From positions 5,698,109 to 5,762,108 of the forward strand of contig JABAKD010000024.1 of assembly GCA_012845835.1 (NCBI GenBank): DNA of 64,000 nt, written 5' to 3'. The stretch is from Undaria pinnatifida (taxonomy: Eukaryota > Sar > Phaeophyceae > Laminariales > Alariaceae). The translations under genes and the position numbers were made by a program. The notes beneath the pieces are model-generated. The model ran no database searches, had not been told where the DNA came from, and saw only the letters and a list, made by a program, of their open reading frames with translations. Positions 23,590 to 36,660 of the stretch are shown here, piece after piece (the first letter of the stretch is position 1; every line of letters begins with the position of its first letter).

Positions 23590-25875
23590 ATGGGAGAGTC
23601 CACGAAAGCAGGTGATGCGGTAGACAAGCTCGTTAGAGCTCTCAACGGCAAATTTAATGGGCTTAAGTTCGACGTATGGAAACGCACGGCTCAGTCCGTG
23701 ATAAGTATGCGTCATGCCGGGATCTCTGATATCCTGGAAGGGCGACCTTGCCCCGAGCCCGAACTAGTTAGTCCTCGTCCATCTTCTAGAAGAAGTAGGC
23801 CTTCACGAGCTGTAACTCGCAGCCAGGCCGCTGACGAAACGGACATTCAGTCCGGGGAAACACCCTCGGCTGATACAGCAGAAAATGTACAGCCGGACGC
23901 AGGGAGTACTCCCGTGGTCACGGCGCATCTGCCACCATCATCTTCAGGATATTCTACACTCCCAGCCGCAACATCAGTTTTATGGGCCACGGATGACAAC
24001 ATCTCGAATTTGGAAGACATCAAGCACTGGCACCGCGACAATCGTCTTCTGTTCGACTTCTTGTTCCTGAGTACATCGGGAGCGGCGGCCAGCTTTCTTC
24101 TACAATTCAAGCCCAAACGAGGTGAACTTGCGAATGGAAAAGCTGCTTGGGATGGTATGGTTAGAAAATATCAAAATTCCACCCGCCAACGTAGACGTAT
24201 ACTCAAACAACAACTATCGCATATGGTCATGACGGATGGGCAAGACCCAGACGTATTTATAAATGAAGTATACTATTTACGGGATGAATTGGTGGACATG
24301 GGAGAGATATTCAATGATGACAGCATACTGGACATAGTGCTAGAAGGACTCACGGATGAATACGTGCAAGTCAAATATAGCGCTGAAGCAGATGATGACT
24401 TCACACTCGACCGAGCTGTGATAACAATGCGTAATATGTACGCCAATAGAGCTATGCGAAACGGGCCTTTGCGAAAAGCGAAGGGGCGTGAATCTGCGAT
24501 GGTAGTCACGTCGACACCCTCAGCAGTAGTGACCTGTTCACACTGCAAAAAGCCAGGCCATCGATTCCAAAATTGCTTTAAACGCAAGGGAAAAATGTCG
24601 GGAAAGAAACCTCCCCCGACACCTCGAAAGAATTCGTGGTGTAGCCTGCATAATACCGATCGCCACGATAATAGCGACTGTCGGTCTCAAATGCGGGACG
24701 ACAATATAACCCGTCGCCCTCGTCCTGGTCAACAAAATGGCCGGCATAATAAAAACCGCGGCGCTCACGCCAATACCGCCACAACTCCAACTTCAACAAC
24801 GCAAATGGAAGCTTACGTCCCAGAGATACATGCTCCATTCACTACTACTGCGGCTGCGACTACAGCAGCTACTTCTACGTCCTTCGCGACTCCTTCCTGT
24901 CCATCCTCACCTCCAGTTGGTATAGGTTATTCTTTCATCGCCGCACCTCCGATCAAGATCGCCTCGCAGCCCGTCGACTTCTCCATGACTGCGGACAGCG
25001 GAGCGTCTAGCCACTTCATCGACAATCAGCTTCTACCGGGCATTGAACATAAAATGAACTACTACGTGCAGCTGGACCCTCCCGTAATAATCAACGTAGC
25101 GGGAAACCATCGCCTTTATGGCGTTGGTCAAGGGGTTTTGGTCGTACAAGTGTTGGACCACATAGGCTCTAAGCACTCTGTACAGCTTCCTGTCACGATC
25201 GTACCTGGGCTAGGCAGGCACTTATTTTCAGGGGGATCAGCTGCTGCGAGAGGGGTCACAATGATAATCGCCACGCAGTCGTATCTTGACATGGGTGCTT
25301 TTGCTATACCTCTACGTAAGGACAGCCACTGCCCTTCTTTGTATCAGCTCGACCTCACCACTGGTGCAACCAGCCGAACGCCCGAGACAGCGTTCCCGAC
25401 CATCTCCGGCAAAAACTTTAAACCGGAAACCGTCCTCGCTGTTCATGCTTCGACGACTCCTAAAGCGACGACTTCCCTGCCTGAAAGCATTCCAGCTAAC
25501 ATCGGGCACAGGAGGCTGCTGGGTCATCCCAAGCAGGTGATAGCCGAGGTGAAAAATATCCCAGAATATGGGGCAAATTTTTCAGACACTTTATCGGCGT
25601 GTGATACGTCCAAGATCATTAAGAGCACTCAACAGGAACACCGTAAGATATTGCGGCCTAACCTTTCCAGCGAACATACAAAACTGGTGAGTACTGACCT
25701 GCTAGGATACGCCGACATGGCAAAATGTACCGACGATCACAGCAGGGTAAAAAGAGGCTCCTTCATCGTAGAGGCGCCTTCCGTTCAACCAACAGCATAC
25801 TCGGCCACTTCTCAAGTAAGAGCGCGTCAGCTGGCCCGACAACACCTTTCACATCGTACACTGTATTATCTGTAA
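23590..25875 (+). pseudogene. Ty1/copia retrotransposon gag-protease-integrase ORF, 3'-truncated
   Basis: The start is placed at ATG 23590 (context ACCATGG) because the upstream open sequence is microsatellite. Domains in order: copia gag (FDVWKRTAQSVISMRHAG near the start; HMVMTDGQDPDVFINEVYYL near residues 215-235); zinc knuckle CX2CX4HX4C at 24535-24576 (CSHCKKPGHRFQNC); an Asn/Thr/Pro-rich linker; aspartic protease DSGAS at 24994-25008; GAG-pre-integrase zinc motif with both His (25507 and 25525) and the first Cys (25600), but the second Cys replaced by Ser at 25609. A partial integrase start, STDLLG, follows, and the frame ends at a TAA. Most of integrase, RT and RNase H are absent. The 762-codon frame is otherwise uninterrupted, so the element is younger than its neighbours or was truncated recently. 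Confidence 0.9.
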
Positions 25876-28800
25876 CAACAAAACAGCGCTTCGGCGCAAC
25901 AATAGCAAAAGAACATTGTCTCATCACTGGGTAGTTAGTGCGGAACGAACGTATTCTACGTAAAGGTTCATGGATGACTTGAAACACATTTTCAACATAC
26001 TAATTGAATATCGACTAACACCGCGTAGAGTACGCAGATGGTTTAATAATACCAGATGTTTTCTCATCACCACGAACGACAACGACCTAGTTTGGAGGGT
26101 CCAAGTAGCGTGCTTCCCCAGACGGTCCCTGCTCAAGATTAAAATATATTTGCCTTCTAATTGGCGGTTGGTGTTCGGAATACCTCTGCTTGGCAAGAAG
26201 TTGTTAACGGCAACTGGCCGACCCTGCAACAGGTAGAGTACTGCTGCTGCTGTGGTAGTAACCCTGACAAAATGATGTTTTCGAATCACTGGGATAATGG
26301 AACATCAAACATCTTGTTGACAGCTGGTATTGCAGACACTTATTCTCAATATTATTGTAGTACACAACCGCCAAACTTTCTCTGCCTCACGACAGGTTTT
26401 TTAGTTCACCGTGCACAGTTTGATTAACATCACCCTGTTGAACCTGAAACACACGAGTTTTAAGAGGAATCGCCGACCTGTATCTGCCTGTCGCCTAGGT
26501 AGCGTGTCGGGTTATTTTCGAGCCTGGCGTAGTTCTGTTTCGTGAGTTCGAGTCCCCCCCGAGTGCATACTATTATCAATTCGAAGGGGCTTTTCTTGTG
26601 CTCAAATTGAATTGCGGAAAGCGCCAGAGCGTGAGTTAGCAACATTCGATGAACAATCAATGACGAGTGGGATATGGTGAACCCTCTGCGCGATCAAAAT
26701 TGAAGGCAAGAACCGGGGGGGGAGAATGGAAGACACATGTGACCACGGCTTGCCTAGAAGCTGGACACTACGTGTGTGAAAAAAAAACGTCCGTGGTGAG
26801 AACACACACTCAGCAATACGCGGGATGGAGGCAACGCACACCGCGCGCAAATTTGAGTTTGGGTGAAACCTTGCGTCCGGAGTGTATTTTGTTTTCTACT
26901 CTAAAAATCGTAGGACGAAATTGACGCCAGAATAAAACGGAAAAACGAAACGTAACGCACGAGAAGCTCTGCACGCCCCGCCCCCCCCACGAACTGTAGT
27001 GTGACGACGTATAGTGTTAGCGTGAACGTTTTTAGCTTGAAAATCAGGCAACACTATGTAGTGGGGGCCGGACACAAAAAACATGCGATCAAGAAATGAT
27101 GCTCAAGTTGCCTGAAAAAGTAAGAAACTGGGTGTAAATAAGACAGCTGAACATAGGCGAATTTGTAAGATACGGATATAAACGAAACAGCCGTGTCCAG
27201 GTGTCACCCGATACAAGAAAAGGGGACGTTCCGAAGGGAGGCAAGTCGGATGAAACACGAAAATCACAACCTTCCACCAGCAGTGTTGCCGGTCAGCAAA
27301 GCTTTGAGATGTGTGCGACAGCCTCGAGTAATCGGTAGCATGGGATGCTATGAGATAGGGACTGTCTGTGTTGGTTGAGGGGTCAATTAAGGTATAATTC
27401 ACCCGAGTTTAGGGTGTGAGTACGACTACGTATGGCATTCCAAACTGATGGAAGCACGAACGGCTCTACGTCATCGATGAGGTCGTACGACACCAACGAG
27501 TGTGTCGCTGCTTGGGCGTGGGCGCTGCTAGAGGCCCAGGGCAACAAGAGGGTGTGAGGACATCAGGGTGGGCGCTGAGTCTCGATGTTTGCAGCGCATC
27601 GTGGGGCTTTCAGTTAGGAGGGGGGCAAGTTGCTTCGCGTTTGTCTGGGAGTTGTCTTGATGTGTACCCGGTATGGAATTATCAGACTTGAGGTAACGTT
27701 TACTCGCCAGAGTATTTGTTCACTCTTGCCGTAGTTCCTGTTGGATGCAGAACGTACCGGCTGCATCGGCGTCAGCCGAGCCTGCAACGTTCTACGCGTT
27801 GCTGTTGCTTGGGCAACCCAACATAGCATACTACGCTACCGTCACCGAAAAGTACCATGTGGTATTAATCTTCGGCTGCGCCTGACTTTCAAAACGTTAA
27901 ACGTGGGAATGGTCTTCTCGTGGCTCGTAATGAAAAACACCAACACCAAGAAACAAGCGATGTGATATTCTTGGAAACGTCCAAAACCCTGAAGGGCGAA
28001 TATACTATATGTTCGAAGTCAGGCGTGAAAAAAAAGGACTCGAAAGAAGAAGCAAGATAAGGAAACAATGTGGTACGGGCACGCAGACCAAGACTTTTTG
28101 TTTGGACGGGCGGCCAAAACGACATTTGCTACTTCACACTGCTGTACCAAAAATGACAAGCTGGAAAAGAAAGGGGGATCTCCCATTCAGAGCACTCCTA
28201 TTGATACATGTCATGATTACGCTTGTCGTACATTGTATTACTTGGGGTAATCTACATGTCCAGATATGGAGGAAGAATAACTTGCTGCCTATATGCACGT
28301 GCCAACGTACAGCGTAGCCAATCTTGCCGATTCGTGATGACGAATGTGGAACTGAAGAGGCGGACCCAATCGCTGTTACCGGTTACAGTATTGATGCACC
28401 GGCTGCACGCAGAAGAGCCATTCGAGGGTGTACCTTTTTCAGGCGTTAATCTAGTAGTATGGACATCGACCGCTCACATCTATAAAACGGCGAGGCGGAG
28501 CACGTCAGATTCTCACCGACCAGAAAGACATCGCGTGAACCAAGCCCGGGGCATCGTTTTGTGCTTGGCGAGAAATATGGTAGAGTGTAGGGGGGGTTGT
28601 TTCAGCCCTGGATGGCTGGGGTCATCCTCATGGAGCAATACCTTTATCGTCCCTGAACGCGTGCTTGCCGTACAGAGTGAGTCGCGTGCGTGATGGAGGT
28701 AGGACACCTGGTAAGGTAAAGATATTAATGTTTCGTCAAACGGTTGCTTGCCGAAGGAACCTCTCGTCTAAAGTTTCTGCAGCGTATCGTCTGATCACCC

Positions 28801-29489
28801 TCAACGATATTCCAGATAATGAGTTATGTACGTAGGTTATGGAATGCTTCATCGGGATATACTGTTTTTATGTTCTGTTCCCAAATTCGATTTATGACTC
28901 ATCATGTAAGGATCCCCAGAAACACGAATGTACTTCCCTAGCCGCAGCATGCGTCGTAACACCTTATGCTCAAGTACAACGGTGCCGGTAACGTTTTTTA
29001 GGCAAACATGTCCTAAATGACGGGACTCGACAACCTTTAAAAACAAGATCGGAAGGCTGTTTTTTTTATGCAGTGTGAATCAAAGGGGGTTCCACATTTC
29101 GTTTACAAGCTGGTCAAGGTCTAAAACCCCAACTCACACCCCGTCGAATCTCCACGCCGTATTTTCGATGCCGACCGTGACGTTTGGCACACGTCTTCTA
29201 TGTGCCCTCGAAAAGACCTCACCAGATGTGTTTCTTCTTTTCTTTTTGCTGATTTTACGTTGGTTTAGTTTCCTTCAGAATTTTGAAGCACTTGACCCAG
29301 TTTGTTTCGGCGAAGAAAAAGGAACCCCCCCCCCCTCCCGCGGGTCAGACGACGAGATGAGCATGTAGGATACTATCCGAGTTGTAGTCATAAACGGCGT
29401 AAGCATTTTTTTTTTGCGTAAAAATGAGTGAGACACGTTATTCTTCCAAATGACTTGGTTTTAGTGTAGGGTCACGTTTTTTATCTCCA
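25876..29489. other. No gene recognised after the copia truncation
   Basis: No RT or LTR continues from the copia ORF. A fragment at 26403-26490 (ATCACCCTGTTGAACCTGA) matches 40750-40830. Longer frames, for example 28223-28693 (156 codons), have no recognised motif and are within chance length. A run of eight C lies near 26984-26991. Confidence 0.45.
26491..26560 (+). other. tRNA-like A/B-box pair, possible SINE head
   Basis: An A-box-like CCTAGGTAGCGTG (26494-26506) is followed by a B-box-like GAGTTCGAGTCC (26544-26555). The spacing is longer than in a normal tRNA and no full cloverleaf forms by eye, so a tRNA-derived SINE fragment is more likely than a functional tRNA. Confidence 0.3.
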
Positions 29490-29700
29490 GACTTTGCTCT
29501 ATGTTGAAAACAGGCAGGTCAGATCTTCCATTGTTGATGCGAAATTTTCTACAAAGATGCATTGGACTTCGTACGTCCAACCAGATCGTGCGAAATTCCA
29601 CGGCTTTCTTTTTCCACCCCCGCTGGGAAAAGGCCTTCATATTTTTGCAAAAATATGAAGGCCTGGCATTGGTCGACACGAGCTTTTCTCCTTCAGACAG
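29490..29700 (-). repeat. Dispersed repeat C, copy 1
   Basis: The reverse complement matches about 36030-36210 and 40055-40240. Shared features are TCGACCAATG, AGGCCTT, the CGGGGG-type segment, a TTTTCGCG-like segment and GTTCAACAT. It also contains a local perfect inverted repeat, GGCCTTCATATTTTTGCAAA with AATATGAAGGCC, near 29632-29663. Confidence 0.75.
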
Positions 29701-32700
29701 CCCGCTGAGCTCGGTATCTTTTGTCTGCCCATGTCACCGTCTTCCACTAGTCATGGGGGTCACTATGATACCAAAACCTCACTCTTGGACAAAATATTAC
29801 GAGTGGTATTCGTGGGGGAAGGAATATTGGGGGGTTTCACTTGATCCAGCTTGTACTCGAAAAACGTTACTTTCGGGTGAAGCCTACTATTAGGAGTATA
29901 GAGATCCTCAAGTGGTTAGGAACATCAGAAAAAACGTTCAGCCGCACGCTTTTTTCGTTAGCACGTGCCCGAAAAATTTTCTCGCTGGGTAAGGCTGGTG
30001 AAGTCAAGAGCTGCTCACAGCAGCTAGAAGAGAGGCCGTTCCCTCATTACCATTTTTACACGGTTGGTTCGATGTATACCCAGGCCATGGGATTTTTCCT
30101 TCGGTTGCCCTTTCACGTGTTACCAACGTTAGCCATGAGTTCACCTCAAATACGGGCCCTCCGAAACACGAGGTGTGCCTCCACTGTAGCAACCGCCATG
30201 TCGGATTTGTTCGTGGAAAAAAACGTTCGTTGAGCGGAGAAAATATGAGAGTAGGCTGGGAACGGGCGTTGATATCGACCATATCAGAAGCGCTGAGACA
30301 ATCGAGTTCACCGATACGGAGGTAGCCTTGCACGTGGGACCACGATAAGCTGCCAACACCCCTCGCAACGACTCTCTGGATAGCTGCTGCACATCATTGG
30401 CTGACAAGTCAGGTTTAGTATTATGGCGGCTTCTGCGTGTAAAGTAACTAGTCGGGCGACCATGCGATGTAAAACTTACAAATGCAACAGTGCACGCGCA
30501 AACATAACATCTTCACCCGCACGCATACGCTCGTGTTGTTCCGACTGCCAAAGTTAATCCGTGCCTGGGTGCATGTAGCGGACTTGTCGGTGGGGACACT
30601 CATAAACGGTCAAATTTCTCCAGCGGCGTTTGGCCCACGCCTGCTCTATACTCGGGTTGAAGTGCTGCGTTCTGCCACTACTCGTTCTGAACGCCGTCAA
30701 ACCGGCATACACGACAATACACACCATGCATGGTGAATATAATTTGACCGTGATCAACGTGATGCAACCAAAATACTCCGCGCACGATAGATGCCGACTG
30801 AATGTAAACAAACGAAGTACTAAAGCGTTACCGTGATCACGCAGAGACTTACGAAGTGTTTCACGCAGTCTACATGTCTCGTGCATACATCATTGTCGTC
30901 AAGGGTATTTCCACCATCACAACTACGGACTTTCGAGCTTAGTTTTAGTTGCAAGTACAAAATATTTGGCAACAGGTGGCGTGCCTTTTGCGACAGCATG
31001 AGGTTTGATTTTTTTTTTAGCCGGAATCACTGGGATACGCACACGTATTAGTCTAGGAGGAGGGAGTGGCTCAATTCCCACCCTCAAACACCCGTAGAAG
31101 ATGGACTCGTTGTCAGCGATTTGGAGCAACCTATACGACGTTGGTCGGCAAAGATGAAGGTGCCGATGGATCATCACAGTCCGATGTTTGTAGATTCCAT
31201 AAGCGGGAAGGCACTCTGCATGGATCGTGCACGGGCGTCTCCCTCCTCCTGCCGGACGAGCCTTACCGCAGGCAAGCACACTAGAAAACAAATCACATCG
31301 CTCATTAGAGAAGAGCCCCATCCAAGAACCAACCTCGTATACCTCCTACCTAACGCGATGAACTACTTAATAGCACAATAACACGACATTTAGTGTAGAG
31401 CTCTCAACATAAAACAACAACCGGAATTTCAACGTGTAACCTACGATAGGCAGCACTTCGTGACTACACAAAGTCTCTGTTTGGTGAAGCTCCTTGAATC
31501 AAACTCGTCCGAGTGCTATTCGTATAGTCTAGTCTATTGCGGTATTGATTGGGTTGCATGCTTGGGTTTATGGGGTTGTTCCCACGTTTTCACTTGTATC
31601 CCACTCAAAATCGGTGTTTGGGTAAGCATTACGTATCATCACGTGATTGGCTCCAGAAAATTACTAGGTGCACGTCGGCCGTAGGATGTTTCAACGGACT
31701 GTCAACGTTGTTGGGCATTTCTTCCGTTCGGAGGTTTTGTTGACGTCCAAGGAATTCTTTGTGCACAATTTGGTACGGTTCTCGATTGACGCACGTCCCG
31801 TTTGTTCTCCCCAATGATCCAAGGGTGCGCGCACAATGCGGGGCGGCCCCCCCTTCGGCCCCTCTACGTGACCATAAAAACCATTCGGATGGGGTGCTTA
31901 AATGAAATTCCTATTAGCATTATTAAGGGCTCTATTTTGGTGCCACTGCTTGCTATCGTGCCGGTTTAATCGATCCGCTCAGAATGTCCCCCACAGTAGT
32001 AGTAGATATGTTTCCCGATAGTACCGGTAGGTCCACACGTTATGTATTCCGCGTATACATGGGCTCTTGTGCGAGCCACCCGCTTCACCATGAACACACT
32101 GCGGTGATGGTTCGATGTGGCCTCATTTACCGGGCTTCGAGTAACTTTTCCAGGCATGAGTTGCAGTAGTGTTACGGTGGAACTATTTTCATGAGGTTTG
32201 AAGAGATAGAGGCGTTGTCGTAACAACAGAGCCCGTGCCATCCGCGTCCCCTCCCCGCAGTCGAATGACCCACGCTCCTCACATTGCTTTTCTCCGGACT
32301 ACAGCCCTTCGGTCCTGGCCAAGAGCAATTGCTTACCATATAATATTTCCTCTCTGTCTGAGAGACACCAACCCGGTGCATCTGTGCTCCCGAAGCCACG
32401 TGGCTTCTCCGAGACACTCGTGAGCGCTTCTCCGTACTTGGACGGACTCCTAGAGGTCAGTAATTCTGAGTTGTCCATCCTGTGTTCTTTATTGTGTGAG
32501 CCTGTATCGCCTGTAGACTATGCATGCATGCTATTCTCATTACATCACTGTAGACCTGACGATCTAAGGCCACGGTTCGTTGACATGATGTCTAATCCGA
32601 GAATAAAACTCGGGTTTCCACAGCCACAGTGTGTTGTACTGACCACTGTACTCTTGTGACTACCGGACACCGTCTCTTAGCAAGCCAGTGCTCGTGTACT

Positions 32701-33398
32701 CCAACGGGCCGGTTGCTCTGTGGCTGTAGCTGGGACCCTGAAACATCAATTGAGATCTGATAAAAACAGCAGTAGTCGCAAATTGTATGCCAATTCATAG
32801 CTAATCTCAGTGTCTGCACGAACGTCAACAGACCAACCGTCTTCCCCTTGTTCTGTAATACTCAAGATTGCGAGAAGCTAAGGACATGTTTCTCATAGGT
32901 AACCTATTTGCAGGGCTTAACCGGCGCCGCCAAGGTAGATTTCCTGGAGTTGCACGTTTTTCATTTGGTAGTGATGTGTCGGACTCTGCCGTCTTCTTCC
33001 GCTGCGCTTGTGGGGGTCATCATGACGCACAATATGCCTCAAAGCCGAGTGCAGTGGGTACCCCGACTTGAGGGATGTGTGGTACAAGCCGAAACAATTA
33101 ATAGCCTTTTCTATCATCCCAACTAAGTTTACCTCCTAAGTGCGATATTCAGCAAAAACCACGTATTTTCATGACTGCATGAGAGGTGGCAGAAGAATCG
33201 AAAATTCTTTGGGGTGAAATTGGGCAAAACCATGTGAGTCATGAATGTACGGTGGAACCATCCAATTTGGTGTACTCGTTCGGAAGTCGAACACAACAAC
33301 AGTGTCCCGTTTATCCCAAGTCCAATTTCTTTCATCCCTCCGTACTAGATACTGGCTGATAAACGTTGAAGGCCCAAAATTCTCTCCGCCACTGATGC
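29701..33398. other. No gene recognised; scattered short frames
   Basis: The + strand frames at 29841-30233, 31121-31381, 31984-32169 and 32384-32659 show no known domain. The one at 31984-32169 reads YVFRVYMGSCASHPLHHEHT then AVMVRCGLIY, which loosely recalls the Cys-containing repeats at 38-42 kb, but this is too weak to call an exon. Confidence 0.4.
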
Positions 33399-33910
33399 CG
33401 CTCGCAATATTGTTGTTGTTGTTCTCGGATATACTCGCATAATTTAGTCTGTGGTCACAAAAGACAGGCTTCAATTACTTTGGAATGGAGAAATACCCCA
33501 AGGAAAAATTACAAACAATCCAAAGGGAGTACGCGCTTATATCATAGCTGACTAAATTCATGTCTCAGCCAGAAAATATCAAAAGTGAAATAGGGCGTTA
33601 GCGTACGATGTGCCAGGTCTATACTGGTACATGTGTCAGACTACTCGCGCCTGAACAGCCGGCTATACCGCTCGCCACCCAGAAAATACAACCACGTATG
33701 TATTGCACGTAGTTCTTATCACTGCGGATACGCACGTTAGACTCGAGTGAATTGGAAAAAAAGAGAGGAAAAGAAAAGAAAGTATAGAATAGAATATAAA
33801 ATAAAGCGAAAAGGCAAAGAAGAGAAAATAAGAGAACAGAAAAGAAAAGACTAGGAAGCAAGGAAAGGGAATAAGAAAAAATATATACTACCAGACCCTA
33901 GGATCTGACC
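33399..33910 (+). repeat. Dispersed repeat B, copy 1
   Basis: It aligns in the same orientation with 62740-63290. Shared landmarks are GTGGTCACA, ATAGCTGAC/ACAGCTGAC, CGATGTGCCAGGTC, CTACTCGCGCC, CGCTCGCCACCCA, a purine tract of about 120 bases, AGGAAGCAAGGAAAG and CAGACC at the end. No coding frame is common to both copies. Confidence 0.85.
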
Positions 33911-34399
33911 AAACAAGGCATTTGGGTCATTGATGGTATCAAATGCATCAGTGGCGCTGGGTGGAGAACGCAAAAAGGCAAAAAAATCAGGGCGGTCTTA
34001 CGTTAGCTTGCCTGTATCGGCCACTAGAGGGCCCACCAGAATCAAGACGATGATGGCCAGACCCAGACTTCAGTCTCTTGGGCGGGACGCCCCCCATCCC
34101 TCCCCCCCCCTGCCCCCCCTCCCACACTGTCCGTGTCGCTCTGCAGCTCTGCACCTCTCTGTGTTAGGCCATTTCCGCAGGAATTACTCTGCTCCCTCCT
34201 CTATCCGTCGAAACTATCTGCCGGCCATCCATGCAGGCTTTGGCCATCCCTTGAACTACATACCAAAGACCGACCTTATCTTGATACAGTTGCACCATCA
34301 AATCCTTCTCTTGACCTCCTGACCCCCAATAAATCCCACAAATATCACTTTTTTTGGCAGACGCTCCCGTCACGAGTACCCCGAAACTTTCCTCTGTTT
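33911..34399. other. No gene recognised
   Basis: A pyrimidine-rich tract with C runs lies near 34090-34130. Nothing else is recognised before the LINE sequence. Confidence 0.45.
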
Positions 34400-35930
34400 C
34401 GTATTATCTCATCTACGCTCTCGGAAGCTGTCTCGGCAATCGCGTCGGCGTAGGATAGGGCGTGGTGGTCACGCTTCCGGTACCGCTATCCGGCGCATCA
34501 GAGGATCATAGAGTGGTGAACCCGTCGTGGCCTGTCATAGGCAGGCTTGTTGGAGCTACACGTCATGCAACCCTAGAATAGTGTGTCGATCGCCTCGGCT
34601 TTCTGCAACCGCACCTTCAACCGTACGCGAACACCCGGGTGATCATAGATTTCATATTGTACCGCTGGAAGAACGCCCAAGCCCCGTGAAGACGATGCGT
34701 CATCTTGATGCAGAGGTATCTGTCTGCGCTGATGGCCCCGCCTAAGTACACAAACGCTGTTGTTTGTATTTATACCTGGCCGGCTGCATTGTAGGTGAAT
34801 GACACAATCCACCGAACTTTGCTCTGTAGGCACACGATCTCTGTTTTCTCCTCGGAGACCGTAAGCCCGAACGCCGAGCACGCAGTCATGATCATCGTCA
34901 TCATCCTCTCCAGCCCTTCTGATGATCGCGATACGATGCCCGCATCGCCAGCGTACAATATACCTCATAACCTCTGCACCTCCTCCTCCTTCTTCCCCCC
35001 TCCTGCCCGTCGACTTTGCCTGTGCGTGAAGTGCCCTTCTCCTACCCTTCCTCTATTTCTATCGTCAGTGCTGCACCACGTTGTCCGTGATGGTGAATCA
35101 GCGAGGAAGCATTTCTCGCACACACTCGGTGCCGCCGTGAACATGTTGAACAGCAGCGGCGTGAGCACGCATCCTTGCCTGAGACCTTGCCCGACGTCGA
35201 GCTTATCCGACGAGCACTGTCCATCATCTAACGGCACACATGCTTGCATACCGTCGTGGAAATGGCGGATGACGGTGAGCATTCTCGGTGGCACGCCAAA
35301 ATTTGCAAGGACGTCCCACAGAAGGTTTCGATTGACATCGTTATATGAGTTGGTGAGGTCGATAAAGCACAAGTTCAAGGAACTGTACGTCGTCCGCAAC
35401 AATTTCTGAAATCGTCGTACTACGAGCATCATGTCCACCGTCGAGCGTTGGGGTCTGCACCCACACTGTTTCTCCAACAACATGTTTTCGCGCTCGCAGT
35501 AGTCCCTCATGCAACCCGCGATGACTTTGAGCCACGAGGGAGACGACAAGATTGCTGCCACGCTCTGTCCGATCTTTCCTTTTGTGAAGCACGTTAATAG
35601 GTTCATATTTCCATTGTCGCGGTACGAAATATCCACTCTCCTCACAGCGACCATGATATCGTTAAACTTTCAGAGCGTGTCCATTCCTCCTCCGTCGGCC
35701 AACACCTGCAAGAGCTCGGCCGGCAAACCATCGGGCCCTACCGCCTTTTGATTCGCCAGCGCCCGGGTCGCCTTTTCTACTTCGCACCTAGAAGAGACCT
35801 CGTCTTGGTCTGCACGGGGGCCACTTCTTACGCTCGTCCACAATGCTCAGATCAAGGGTCGTCGAATTGGTGTTAGGCAATTCATTAATCCACTTCACCC
35901 ACCGCTCGCGGATTTGTAGTCAAATGGTTA
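34400..35930 (-). pseudogene. LINE (non-LTR retrotransposon) reverse transcriptase, inactivated
   Basis: The minus-strand frame at 34965-35654 reads CGCRPQRSTVDMMLVVRRFQ (RT motif 0/1), then CFIDLTNSYNDVNRNLLWDV (motif A: the first Asp, residue 99 of this frame, is kept; the usual second Asp of KAYD is Asn), then VGQGLRQGCVLTPLLFNMF (motif B). It ends in a disrupted tail. The next frame (34770-34958) continues with LYAGDAGIVSRSSEGLERMM; here the catalytic YADD is YAGD (Gly at 34947-34949). Thumb sequence (YEIYDHPGVRVRLKVRLQKA) lies at 34573-34700 and further family-like sequence reaches about 34400. Upstream, about 35650-35930, another frame reads ALAGVGRRRRNGHALKV. No endonuclease or poly(A) end is seen. 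Frameshifts plus loss of a catalytic Asp make it dead. Confidence 0.88.
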
Positions 35931-35939
35931 ATATTTAGA

Positions 35940-36660
35940 ATAATGCGGACCCCCATGGCCTGTGGAAGAGGGTTACATGGCCAGCTTTATTGCTTTTTAC
36001 GGCTTCGGGCTGTCTCTAAGAGCGAAATACGTATCGACCAATGGCAGGCCTTCCATTTTCCAATAACTTTCAGGCCTTTTCCAAGCGGGGGCGAAAACGA
36101 ACAATTGCGTCGCAATTTGCACGAACCGGTTGGAGGAACTCCAAGGCATGTGTGTACTATTTTTCGCGCAAAGAACCGAAGATCTGGCCTGCGTATGTTC
36201 AACATTTAGTAGCATCTAGCGAAAAACTGGGTCCTTCACTGAAACCAAGCCAATTAGGGCGAAAAGGGTATAGTAGCTATTTTCGTGCACCAAAGTCCAC
36301 ATGTCCACGCTTGCTTCAGATATAGACTCTGAAATTTTGCACGCAATTTTTGCTACATGCTTTTTCCGAGGATTGACCTCGGGGGGGGGGGGGGGGGGGG
36401 GGGTTATTTCTTATAATGTTTGGTCTAAGGTGGTTCACATTTCCCAAAAAATATCTCAAATGACGGAAAATCAGGCAAAACAAAACCAAAAAAACATAGT
36501 CTACAGTGGCATCTTCGCAAGGGCACATTGGGGACGTGTGCGAATTGCCACTGTTGAAATCTATAAAACGGCGTGGACATTCGCGGCAGGAAAAAAATCG
36601 GGCTTTTTACTTGAATCAGCCTGTAGTAGCAGGACTGTACTGGGTGTATACCGTACAGTG
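35940..36660 (+). repeat. Dispersed repeat C, copy 2, with a G23 run
   Basis: It aligns with 39966-41270. The left part shares CATGGCC, TCGGGCTGTC, GTATCGACCAATG and TTCAGGCCTTTT. The right part shares GACCTCGGG, a GGTGGT-C-ACATT segment, AACGGCG and TTGAA-CAGCCTGT. Compared with copy 3 it lacks a middle block of about 600 bases. A run of 23 G lies at 36381-36403, where copy 3 has only GGG. Confidence 0.85.

Noticed and set aside
26491..26560. Functional tRNA gene
   Set aside because: A-box to B-box distance is too long and no acceptor or anticodon stem could be drawn.
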